Of a DNA stretch of 19,973 nucleotides, positions 9,113 through 16,085 are shown in pieces. The DNA is taken from positions 1 through 19,973 of the forward strand of contig JASFRI010000026.1 in assembly GCA_050115015.1 (NCBI GenBank), read 5' to 3'. The notes under the pieces were generated by a model. It had not been told where the DNA came from, did not search any database, and saw only the letters and a list, made by a program, of their open reading frames with translations. How positions within the stretch are numbered: the stretch's first letter is position 1; every line of letters starts with the position of its first letter. Made by a program: the position numbers and the translations under genes. The stretch comes from JASFRI01 sp050115015 (GTDB lineage Bacteria > Acidobacteriota > Polarisedimenticolia > CBDVAL01).

Positions 9113-9775
9113 TCAGAAATATTCCAGGATCGGCTGCAGCCGGGGCGAACGGATCACCACGTCGGCCAGGCGTTCCAGCTCCTCGTGCTTGGGGTTGAAG
9201 GCGATGGAGAACCCCGCGGCACGGGCGGCAGCCAGGTCGTTTCCGTGGTCGCCGACGAAGGCGCAGCGCTCCAGGGACAGCCCCTCCCGGGCGGCGATCA
9301 TCTCCAGCGCCCGGGCCTTCCCGTCCATGTCGTAGGGCGTCGCGTCCCAGCCGCTGATGCACCCGTCGTCGCCGAACCGGATGCGGTTGCAGAACACGTC
9401 GTCGAAGGGGTGGTCCGGGAACAGCGTGTCGAGGCTGATGTCCAGCGTGCCGGAGATCACCGCCAGCTTGTAGCCGTGGTCCTTGAGCGCCCCCAGGGTC
9501 TCCGAGGCGCCGTCCACCAGGTGGAGCTCGCCGAGGGCGGCGACGACCTGATCCCGGGTCACACCGCGCTGCTGCCAGTCCCCGATGTCCATCGCGACCC
9601 AGTCGGCGTAGGAGATCTCCCCGGCCCTGTAGCGGGCGTAACGCTCCCGGTTGACGCCGTCGCTCCCCAGGAAGCGACGGTTCAGGATCTGCCAGACCAC
9701 CTTGTTCTCCGGGTGCTCCACCAGCGTCCCGTCCACGTCGAAGCAGACCAGATCGTACGGGCGGGGTGTCTTCAT
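9113..9775 (-). CDS. HAD-superfamily phosphatase (HAD-IB, phosphoserine phosphatase-like)
   Basis: 220 residues. The start ATG at 9775 overlaps the Nudix stop (ATGA, 9772-9775), giving coupled translation; the longer frame upstream is shadow. The four HAD motifs are in place: DVDGT (nucleophile Asp13, acid Asp15), ISGT (Ser108), Lys153 in DMDGKARAL, and GDHGND (Asp176, Asp180). An alpha-helical cap lies between motifs I and II (about 25-85), as in subfamily IB enzymes such as SerB. It is a Mg-dependent cytoplasmic phosphomonoesterase. Serine biosynthesis is possible, but the coupling to a Nudix hydrolase would also suit salvage or removal of phosphorylated by-products. The substrate cannot be read from sequence. 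Confidence 0.88.
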   Translation of the reverse strand: MKTPRPYDLVCFDVDGTLVEHPENKVVWQILNRRFLGSDGVNRERYARYRAGEISYADWVAMDIGDWQQRGVTRDQVVAALGELHLVDGASETLGALKDHGYKLAVISGTLDISLDTLFPDHPFDDVFCNRIRFGDDGCISGWDATPYDMDGKARALEMIAAREGLSLERCAFVGDHGNDLAAARAAGFSIAFNPKHEELERLADVVIRSPRLQPILEYF

Positions 9776-10302
9776 CCGTTCCGCGCCTCCCGGGCGAGCA
9801 GCAGGGCGCAGACGGTCTTCCCGTCCCGGATCCCGCCGGAGCGGACGAGCTCCAGCGCCCGGTCGAAGGCCATCCGCTCCACGGTGAGGATCTCGTCGTG
9901 CTCCAGGTCCTGGGCGGCGGGCTGCAGGTCGTGCGCGGCCCACAGGTGGATCACCTCGTCGGTGAAGCCGGGGGTGGTGTAGATCGACCCGAGGGCCTCC
10001 AGGCGTCCGGCCCGGTGGCCGACCTCTTCCACGATCTCCCGCCCCGCGCAGGCCTCCGGCGCCTCGCCCGGCTCCAGGGTTCCCGCCGGAACCTCGAGGA
10101 TGTAGCCGCCGGTGGCGTAGCGCAGCTGCCGCACCAGCAGGACCTCGTCCGGGGTCACGAAGGGGACCACCGCCGAGGCCCCCGGATGCCGGATGATCTC
10201 CAGGTCGGTCTCGCGGCCGTTCGGCAGCCGCACCCGGTCCCGGTCGACCCGCAGCAGCTTTCCGTCGTACACCCGCCTGGACTCCACGGTCCGGTGATCC
10301 AC
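9772..10302 (-). CDS. Nudix hydrolase, ADP-ribose pyrophosphatase type
   Basis: 176 residues from a GTG at 10302 that has AAAGGAG about 10 bases upstream; a GTG at 10347 would add 15 basic residues and lie upstream of the likely -10 box. The Nudix box is at 74-96: Gly74, Glu80, then REIVEEVG (88-95) supplying the metal-binding glutamates. The final hydrophobic position is His96. The flanks RYATGGYILEVPAGTLE and SIYTTPGFTDEVIHLW are the hallmarks of the NudF/ADP-ribose pyrophosphatase group, which splits ADP-ribose to AMP and ribose 5-phosphate. The N terminus RVYDGKLLRVDRDRVRLPNG also fits this group. It is coupled by a 4-base overlap to the HAD phosphatase, which could act on the product. 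Confidence 0.9.
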   Translation of the reverse strand: MDHRTVESRRVYDGKLLRVDRDRVRLPNGRETDLEIIRHPGASAVVPFVTPDEVLLVRQLRYATGGYILEVPAGTLEPGEAPEACAGREIVEEVGHRAGRLEALGSIYTTPGFTDEVIHLWAAHDLQPAAQDLEHDEILTVERMAFDRALELVRSGGIRDGKTVCALLLAREARNG

Positions 10303-10337
10303 GTCTCCGGCGCTCCTTTCCCTCCGTCGGGTGGCGC

Positions 10338-10343
10338 ATGGTA
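10338..10343 (-). promoter_or_regulatory. Candidate extended -10 box (TGCTACCAT) for the Nudix-HAD pair
   Basis: The minus strand reads TGC followed by TACCAT, an extended -10 arrangement needing no -35, about 35 bases before the GTG at 10302. The ten bases TGCTACCATG recur exactly before the sialidase-like gene at 18744-18753. Confidence 0.42.
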
Positions 10344-10392
10344 GCACTTCGGGGGGACGGGGGCCCGTGGAAGCGTCCCGTCGCGACGGCTC

Positions 10393-11628
10393 CTACTCGT
10401 AGCGCAGGGCGTCGATGGGGTCGAGGGCGGCGGCGTTCCGGGCCGGGTAGGTGCCGAAGATGACGCCGACGGCGAGGGAGAACGTGAAGGCGAGCAGGAT
10501 CGAGAACCCGGTCACCACGGTTTTCCAGTCGGAGAAGACGGATACGCCCCAGGCGATGCTGAACCCCAGGACCACGCCGATCAGCCCCCCGAGGAGCGAG
10601 ATCAGGACCGCCTCGAAGAGGAACTGGGAGAGGATGTCCCGCCGCTTCGCCCCGACCGCTCGCCGCACGCCGATCTCCCGCGTCCGCTGCAGCACGCTGG
10701 CGAGCATGATGTTCATGATCCCGATGCCGCCCACCAGGAGGGAGATCCCCGCGATCCCCCCCATCACGACGTTGAAGATGCGCCGCGTGCGCTGGCTCTG
10801 GGCCAGCAGCTCCTCGGGGACCACCAGGGAGAAGTCCGTCTCGCCGCCGTGCAGGTCCCGCAGGACGTTCGTCACGAGCAGGCTGTTGGTCTCGATGGAG
10901 GCTTCCGGTGCGACCTGGAGGACCACCTCGTCGAGCTCGCTCTCCAGCTTCTCCCGGTCGAACATCTTGAGGGCGGTGGTGATGGGGATGAAGACGCTGG
11001 AGTCGCTGCTCTCGATCTCGACCCCCTGGAACGAGTCCTTCGCCAGGTTCTGGCTCCGGAGGGTGCCGATCACGGTGAACCAGACGTCGTTGATCTTCAC
11101 GGCCTGGCCGATGGGGTCGTAGAAGGCGAACAGCTCCTGGCGCGCCCGGCTGCCCAGGACGCAGACCCGCTGGAACGTCTTCTCCTCCGCCTGGTCGAAG
11201 ACGGCCCCGTCCGCGATCTGCAGGTTCTGGAGGTCGAACCACGCCCTCCCGACACCGAGCACCAGCCCCTCGGTGCGCCCGCGATCCGAGAGCACCCGGT
11301 CCACACGCACCCGCTTCCGGGCGCTGACGGCCACCACGTCGGGCGCCACCGCCCGGATCCCCTCCACGTCCCGGAGGGACAGGCCCAGGCTGCGCTCCCG
11401 GATCGTGTAGAGGTCGTCCTGCTCCACCGGCTTCTCGCGGACGATGATGTTCCGGAGGCCCATGGAGTCGATCGCATCCATCGCCTCGGCCTGCGCACCC
11501 GCCCCGATGGACAGCATCGAGATCACGGCGCCGACCCCGAAGATCATCCCGAGCATGGTCAGCAGCGTGCGGAGCTTCTGGCGGAAAAGGTCGGCGAAGG
11601 CCGCCTGGAGGTACTCGAGGAATCGCAT
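10393..11628 (-). CDS. MacB/FtsX-family ABC permease without a fused ATPase
   Basis: 411 residues with the four-helix MacB architecture: TM1 (about 22-44), a large periplasmic MacB_PCD domain (45-255), then TM2 (286-308), TM3 (335-360) and TM4 (373-394). The cytoplasmic coupling segment VLQRTREIGVRRAVGAKRRDIL (312-333) and the ending YPARNAAALDPIDALRYE are diagnostic. Members are mechanotransmission proteins that move lipoproteins, peptides or small molecules through an adaptor and an outer-membrane factor. It starts 4 bases after the stop of the third adaptor gene, with no Shine-Dalgarno, so it is translated by coupling. The odd point is that no nucleotide-binding domain is fused or encoded nearby on this strand; it must borrow one encoded elsewhere. 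Confidence 0.94.
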   Translation of the reverse strand: MRFLEYLQAAFADLFRQKLRTLLTMLGMIFGVGAVISMLSIGAGAQAEAMDAIDSMGLRNIIVREKPVEQDDLYTIRERSLGLSLRDVEGIRAVAPDVVAVSARKRVRVDRVLSDRGRTEGLVLGVGRAWFDLQNLQIADGAVFDQAEEKTFQRVCVLGSRARQELFAFYDPIGQAVKINDVWFTVIGTLRSQNLAKDSFQGVEIESSDSSVFIPITTALKMFDREKLESELDEVVLQVAPEASIETNSLLVTNVLRDLHGGETDFSLVVPEELLAQSQRTRRIFNVVMGGIAGISLLVGGIGIMNIMLASVLQRTREIGVRRAVGAKRRDILSQFLFEAVLISLLGGLIGVVLGFSIAWGVSVFSDWKTVVTGFSILLAFTFSLAVGVIFGTYPARNAAALDPIDALRYE

Positions 11629-11632
11629 CCGA

Positions 11633-12892
11633 TCAGCGGACGCCGGCGACCCGGGGCCCCTCCGCGTCGGACGGGGGCTTCTCCAGCTCCGGGGGGACGC
11701 CGCCGAGGAGGACCCGCTCGCCGTCGCGGACCCCGTCGGTCACCGCCACCTGCACCACGTCCCCGGCCCCGAGGGTGACCGGGCGGCGCTCCGGGCCGCC
11801 CGCCGCGGCGACCACGACGTAGCGGTCCTCTCCCTCGCCGCGCACGGCGGAGCGGGGGATCACGATGGCGTCCTCGACCCGACCGGTCTCGATCCAGGCG
11901 GTCCCCTTCATCCCGGGCTTGAGCAGGGACCGGTCCGGATCGTCGATCCGTACCTGGACCTCGAAGTACTTCACCGGCGATCCGGACTCGATGGGCCGCG
12001 CGAGCTCCGCCACCTTGAGGACCTCGCCGCGGTACTCGTGGTCGGATCGGGCGTCCACGCGGACCACCGCGGGGTCGCCGGCGTCGACCCCGGCCGCGTC
12101 CTTCTCCAGGACGAAGGCGGTCAGCGCCGTGCTCTCGGGGTCGACGATGGACATGATCACGCCGCCCGGCCAGAGGGAATCCCCCACGGCGACGGTCGAG
12201 CCCCGCCAGTTCTTCTTGTAGACGATCAGCCCGCCGATGGGCGCGCGCAGGACCAGGTTGCCCAGGCTCGTCTCGACCCGCTCGATGTCGCCGCCGACCT
12301 TGTCCTTCTCGACCTCCAGGATGTTCTCCTCGATGTCGTAGAACTCGCCGCGCAGCATCAGGCTCGCCTCCGCGTAGAGGATCGTCTCCGAGGCGACCTC
12401 GGTCCGCGCCTCGGACTCCAGGATCTCCGCGCGGCTGTAGAGCTGATCGTCGACGAGCTGGAACGTGTCGGCGTGGTCCCGCTCGAGCTCGGCGACCTCC
12501 CGCATGACGTCCAGGTTGCCGGATTCGATCCTGGACTGCAGGCCGGTCCGGTCGATACGGCGATCGGCGGACCGGAAGGACGCCTTGTGATTGCTCAGGT
12601 CGATGCTCAGCTGGGTGTCGTCGAACACCAGGACGACGTCGCCCGGGACCACCAGCGACCCCTCGGGGGCCACCTCCTTCACCTTCAACGCCCCGGTGGG
12701 GACGCGGGGCACCGCCACCGGGGAGGCGTCCACCGCCTCGAGGTAGCCCTCCGCGGGGACCGCGATCCGGAGCTCCGCCCGGCGGGCCGGCACCGCCACG
12801 GCCTCCCCGCGCGTATCGCGGTCCAGCACGCCGCAGCCCGCCGCCAGGGCCACCGCGACGAGCAGCCCGCAGGCCGACCCCCGGGGCCTCAT
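11633..12892 (-). CDS. Periplasmic adaptor lipoprotein (HlyD/RND-MFP-like), third of three
   Basis: 419 residues with a signal ending in the lipobox LAAGC (Cys20), so a lipid-anchored periplasmic protein. It has a biotinyl-lipoyl half (GALKVKEVAPEGSLVVPGDVV, about 67-87), a helical hairpin (95-205), the second lipoyl half (LRAPIGGLIVYKKNW, 215-229), beta-barrel and membrane-proximal domains. The end has the adaptor signature IPRSAV...GVRDGERVLLGG (345-398). A GDSLWPGG patch (237-244) recurs in the first adaptor. It probably bridges the adjacent permease to an outer-membrane channel. The ATG overlaps the preceding adaptor's stop by 4 bases, and the permease follows after 4 bases. The hairpin is moderate in length, so TolC-type contact is plausible but not shown. 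Confidence 0.9.
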   Translation of the reverse strand: MRPRGSACGLLVAVALAAGCGVLDRDTRGEAVAVPARRAELRIAVPAEGYLEAVDASPVAVPRVPTGALKVKEVAPEGSLVVPGDVVLVFDDTQLSIDLSNHKASFRSADRRIDRTGLQSRIESGNLDVMREVAELERDHADTFQLVDDQLYSRAEILESEARTEVASETILYAEASLMLRGEFYDIEENILEVEKDKVGGDIERVETSLGNLVLRAPIGGLIVYKKNWRGSTVAVGDSLWPGGVIMSIVDPESTALTAFVLEKDAAGVDAGDPAVVRVDARSDHEYRGEVLKVAELARPIESGSPVKYFEVQVRIDDPDRSLLKPGMKGTAWIETGRVEDAIVIPRSAVRGEGEDRYVVVAAAGGPERRPVTLGAGDVVQVAVTDGVRDGERVLLGGVPPELEKPPSDAEGPRVAGVR

Positions 12893-14106
12893 GCCCCCGC
12901 ACCCCGCAGCAGGACGCGCTCCCCGGCCTGGAGCCCGGACTCGACCACCACCCGCTCGGCGTTCCGGGGCCCGAGCTCCACGGGGCGGCGCTCCGGCCCG
13001 CTCCCGGGGCCGAGAACCTCGACGTAGGTGTCGCCGCCGGCCACCCGGACGGCCCCGAGGGGGATGGTCAGCCGGTCCGCAAACCTCTCGGTCTCGATCT
13101 CGACGTGGACCCCCATGCCGGGGCGCAGGTCCTCCAGGTCGGCCGCCTCCAGCGGCAGCATGGCGTCGAACACCTTGCTCGGGTCCTGGACGGACCGCTC
13201 GTGGACGATCCGCCCGATCTCGGAGACCCGGGAGCGCAGGGCGGTCCCCGGCAGGGCGTCGATGGCGATCTCCCCCGGCTGCCCCACCTGGATGCGTGCC
13301 GAATCCACCTCGAGCACCGCCGCCTCGACCCGGAGGGTGGACACGTCCGCGACCTTGAGGATCTTCGCCAGCATCCAGACCGACTCCCCGACCTCCCAGC
13401 GGTCGCCGTTCCTCTTGGGCACGTACACCACGACGCCGGAGACGGGCGCCTTCACCGTGAACCGATCCCGTGCCGCCTCGTAGTAGGCGATCTTCCCCTC
13501 CGAGAACTCCCGCTTGACGTCGAGCAGCTCCAGCTTGGACCGGACCAGGTCCTTCTCGAACTCGATCTTCTCGCCGAGGAAGGCGACCCGGCGCTCCGCG
13601 AGCTGCTTGCGCAGGCGGTTCTGCTCCACCTCGATCTCCGGCAGGAGCTCCTCGGGAACCGAGAGGTCCAGGTCCACCTCCTTGAGCTCCGCCTCGGCCT
13701 TGACCAGATCCAGGCGTAGCTGCCGGAGCGATACCTCCAGGTTGCGCTCCTCCTTCTCCCGCTCCTGGATGGCGGTCTCCAGCTTCGCGCGATGGTCCCG
13801 CAGGCGGTCGTCGATGTCCGTGGTGTCGAAGCGGGCGATCGGCTCCCCCTTCTGGACCCGCTTCCCCTCGGGGATCATCCAGGTGAGGCTGTAGTTCCAG
13901 AACTCGGCGACCGAGGGCGGCCCGATCTCGTAGGCCACCGCGGCCTCCAGCTTCCCGGTGGCCTCCACGATGGACCGGAATTCCTCCCGCCGGACCTCGG
14001 CGACGTCCCGATCGTCGTCGGCGCGGGAGAGCCAGTGGGCCATGGCCAGCGTGGCGATGCCGCCGAGGACCAGCAGGACGGCGAGGTTGCGGACCGGGTG
14101 CCTCAT
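12889..14106 (-). CDS. Periplasmic adaptor (HlyD/RND-MFP-like) with N-terminal membrane anchor, second of three
   Basis: 405 residues from the ATG at 14106, with GGAGG 7 bases upstream; the longer frame is shadow. It has an uncleaved-looking N-terminal helix (LAVLLVLGGIATLAMAHWL, 8-26) and no lipobox, unlike its two neighbours. A lipoyl half-domain (IPEGKRVQKGEPIARFD, 78-94) precedes a long charged coiled-coil hairpin (98-212, rich in Glu, Lys and Leu). Next come the second lipoyl half APVSGVVVYVPKRNG (220-234) and the C-terminal GAVRVAGGDTYVEVLG...GLQAGERVLLRG block (351-402). In assembly it should span the periplasm next to the permease. It overlaps both flanking adaptor genes by 4 bases, so production of all three is tied together. 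It is clearly a paralogue of the others, not a fragment. Confidence 0.9.
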   Translation of the reverse strand: MRHPVRNLAVLLVLGGIATLAMAHWLSRADDDRDVAEVRREEFRSIVEATGKLEAAVAYEIGPPSVAEFWNYSLTWMIPEGKRVQKGEPIARFDTTDIDDRLRDHRAKLETAIQEREKEERNLEVSLRQLRLDLVKAEAELKEVDLDLSVPEELLPEIEVEQNRLRKQLAERRVAFLGEKIEFEKDLVRSKLELLDVKREFSEGKIAYYEAARDRFTVKAPVSGVVVYVPKRNGDRWEVGESVWMLAKILKVADVSTLRVEAAVLEVDSARIQVGQPGEIAIDALPGTALRSRVSEIGRIVHERSVQDPSKVFDAMLPLEAADLEDLRPGMGVHVEIETERFADRLTIPLGAVRVAGGDTYVEVLGPGSGPERRPVELGPRNAERVVVESGLQAGERVLLRGAGA

Positions 14107-15380
14107 GAGCTTCCCTCCGGATCGCGCTCCGCTCCCGGGTCCGGGGCCGCCGGCGCCGCCCCGGCGAGGACGGCGTAGTCGTCCTCCGAGATCCGGTAGT
14201 GTCTGGCGTTGCGGGCCAGGGGCTCGATGCGGTGCGGCGCCAGACCCTCCACCGGGGGGACGACCCAGTAGTCCGTCCCGTCGAAGCGGACGAGACGGCG
14301 GGGCACCCGGGGGACGTCGTCGCGGCGCTCCACGACCACCCGTCCCAGGGAGGACATCCCCGGCTTCATCTCGCCCACCCAGGTCTCCGAGAGGCTGGCG
14401 ACCACGTTGAAGACCGCCACCCGGGAGTCCTCGTCCCGCTTCACCGCCATCGAGGGGATCTGCTCGATGGTGCCCGCCAGCTCCCGGCCCGGGAACGCGT
14501 CCACCGTGACGCGCACCGGCATGCCGACCTCGAGCAGCGGAGCGTCCACCTCGTTGACGTGGAACAGCACCTGCATCTCGGACAGATCCGGCAGCCGGAG
14601 GATGGCCTGTCCGGGCCAGCACGAGTCGCCCTCCTGGAAGCGCAGCGTGGTCTGGGGCCGCCGCTCGTAGACGACGAGCCCCTCGGCGGGGGCCTGGATG
14701 GACAGGAGATCCAGGCCGTCCTCCGCCGCCCGCAGATCCGCCTGGAGCTTGTCCCGGTCGATGATCAGGACGTCCAGCTCCGCCTCGCCGCGCTCGCGCG
14801 TGAGGCGGATGCGGTCGTGGGTCTCGGCGAGCTCCCGGGCCGCCTTCCGGTGCGCGAGCTGCCGCTCGCTGAAGTCCTCGCGGGAGACCACCGAGGGGTC
14901 GATCTCGGCCTCCACCCGCGTGCGCCCCTCCTCGTACTCCTTCTCGGCCACCTCGATCTCGAGGTCCTTCAGCGCGCTGGCCAGCTCCGCCCGCTTGGCG
15001 ACGATCTGGGTCTCGGCGTCCAGGATGCGCGTCTCCAGGTCCCGGACCTGGTCCGCCAGCGCGGAGTTGTCGAAGTCCAGGAGCGGATCCCCCACCCGGA
15101 CGACGCTCCCCTCCTCCGCCATGAACTGGATGCGCATCTGGAAGATGCGCGTCTGGGGGGACTTGATGGAGACCGAGCGCACCGCCTGCAGCTCACCGGT
15201 CAGCAGCAGCTCCCGCTGGAAGGGACCGCGGTCCACCCAGCCCGCGGACACCGTCGAGGCGGCGACGGGCTCGACCTGCCCGGGGGAACAGCCGCACGCC
15301 GCGGCCAGCACCGCCAGGCACACCGCCCCGACGAGCCCCGAGGAGGCCCGGGATCTCCAAGCTGTGCGGCGTCGCGGCAT
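14103..15380 (-). CDS. Periplasmic adaptor lipoprotein (HlyD/RND-MFP-like), first of three
   Basis: 425 residues. I choose the ATG at 15380 (AGGA 4 bases upstream) over an in-frame start at 15422. It gives an arginine-rich N region, the helix GLVGAVCLAVLAAAC (15-29) and a lipoprotein Cys at 29 or 31. It has an adaptor layout: a beta strand and lipoyl half EEGSVVRVGDPLLDFD (89-104), a long coiled-coil hairpin (105-225), lipoyl half APAEGLVVYERRPQTT (230-245) with GDSCWPGQ (251-258), and a beta-barrel (262-350). The C terminus lacks the GLxxGExVLL signature of the other two and ends in a different segment (PVEGLAPHRIEPLARNARHYRISEDDYAVLAG) plus a disordered acidic tail. First gene of the operon, so probably the most expressed. 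Confidence 0.87.
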   Translation of the reverse strand: MPRRRTAWRSRASSGLVGAVCLAVLAAACGCSPGQVEPVAASTVSAGWVDRGPFQRELLLTGELQAVRSVSIKSPQTRIFQMRIQFMAEEGSVVRVGDPLLDFDNSALADQVRDLETRILDAETQIVAKRAELASALKDLEIEVAEKEYEEGRTRVEAEIDPSVVSREDFSERQLAHRKAARELAETHDRIRLTRERGEAELDVLIIDRDKLQADLRAAEDGLDLLSIQAPAEGLVVYERRPQTTLRFQEGDSCWPGQAILRLPDLSEMQVLFHVNEVDAPLLEVGMPVRVTVDAFPGRELAGTIEQIPSMAVKRDEDSRVAVFNVVASLSETWVGEMKPGMSSLGRVVVERRDDVPRVPRRLVRFDGTDYWVVPPVEGLAPHRIEPLARNARHYRISEDDYAVLAGAAPAAPDPGAERDPEGSS

Positions 15381-15499
15381 GCGTTCCTGAGCCCGGCCCG
15401 GCCGGACGAGAGCGAGGAGCACGCGTCACCCCTTCACAACGCCCGGGAGGGCGGGAAAGCTGCAACCGCCGGGGCGCGAATCGGCCCGGAGGCAAACGG

Positions 15500-15505
15500 A
15501 TCTTA
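15500..15505 (-). promoter_or_regulatory. Weak candidate -10 box (TAAGAT) for the triple-adaptor operon
   Basis: The minus strand has TAAGAT about 120 bases before the first adaptor, in the AT-richer patch after the thioredoxin terminator. No good -35 lies at 16-18 bases. The rest of 15381-15551 shows no other feature. The same hexamer lies upstream of thioredoxin at 16007-16012. Confidence 0.22.
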
Positions 15506-15551
15506 GACCTTGGTATACGGAAAGAAGGCGGAAGGGGGGTAAAAAAGCTGT

Positions 15552-15587
15552 AAAAACGGCGGCCCGCCCGGTCCCCCCGGGCGGGCC
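15552..15587 (-). terminator. Intrinsic terminator of thioredoxin
   Basis: An 11-bp perfect stem (15561-15571 with 15577-15587) and a 5-base loop, very GC-rich, are followed on the minus strand by GCCG and five T residues at 15556-15552. It begins 8 bases past the thioredoxin stop and separates that gene from the adaptor operon. It is the only convincing Rho-independent terminator seen in the window. Confidence 0.82.
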
Positions 15588-15595
15588 ACCGGTAT

Positions 15596-15946
15596 TCATG
15601 CCAGCTTCGAGTCCAGCGACTTCTGGTAGGCGGCCTTGGGCTGGACGCCGATAAGGGCGTCGACCACCTCGCCGCCCTGGAACAGGATCACCGTCGGGAT
15701 CGACTGGACACCGTAGCGCATCGCCGTGGCCTGGTTCTCGTCCACGTTCAGCTTGCGGACGGAGACCTTGCCGGCGTAGTCGCCGGCCAGTTCCTCCAGG
15801 ATCGGGGCCACCATGCGGCAGGGACCGCACCAGGGGGCCCAGAAATCCACGATGACGGGGGTCTGGCTGTCCAGCACCTCCGCCTGGAACTTCTCGTCGG
15901 TCACCGGCGTGACGCCCTGACCGTGTTTCAGGTTCGCATCGGACAT
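15596..15946 (-). CDS. trxA: Thioredoxin
   Basis: 116 residues with the classical active site WAPWCGPCRM (36-45; Cys40, Cys43), the preceding VIVDF strand with Asp34, the cis-proline motif SIPTVILF and the KLNVDEN loop. It is a small cytoplasmic disulfide reductase that passes electrons from thioredoxin reductase to ribonucleotide reductase and other targets. There is no signal peptide, so it is not the periplasmic type. The ATG at 15946 has GGAGAG with a short spacer. Single-gene unit: intrinsic terminator just downstream, and a weak TAAGAT box about 60 bases upstream. There is no reductase gene nearby. Confidence 0.97.
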   Translation of the reverse strand: MSDANLKHGQGVTPVTDEKFQAEVLDSQTPVIVDFWAPWCGPCRMVAPILEELAGDYAGKVSVRKLNVDENQATAMRYGVQSIPTVILFQGGEVVDALIGVQPKAAYQKSLDSKLA

Positions 15947-16006
15947 GGTCTCTCCTCGGCATCGGGCCCGCGGGGCCCTGAGGTCCGGTCTCGTGGGTCG
16001 CCCCTC

Positions 16007-16012
16007 ATCTTA
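16007..16012 (-). promoter_or_regulatory. Weak candidate -10 box (TAAGAT) for thioredoxin
   Basis: The minus strand reads GTGTAATAAGATG here, the only AT-rich run in the 139-base gap before thioredoxin. TAAGAT matches the -10 consensus at four of six. No clear -35 is at the right distance. The leader would be about 53 bases. Confidence 0.25.
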
Positions 16013-16085
16013 TTACACCTGCGCCGCTGGGCGCCTTGCAGGGGACGGGAGCGACGGGGAACCATGGGACCGCCGACGCCGCCTG

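Noticed and set aside
9776..11242. Upstream extension of the HAD phosphatase frame
   Set aside because: The extension is low-complexity and overlaps the Nudix and permease genes in another frame. The ATG at 9775 sits in an ATGA overlap and starts right before the HAD motif.
10393..15380. The ABC ATPase at 3043-3810 as the missing motor of the MacB-type permease
   Set aside because: It is coupled by overlap to its own ABC-2 permease, is on the other strand over 6 kb away, and belongs to the CcmA/NatA-like type, not the LolD/MacB type.
15426..15962. A 178-codon minus-strand frame over thioredoxin
   Set aside because: It is a shifted-frame shadow of thioredoxin and runs through its terminator.
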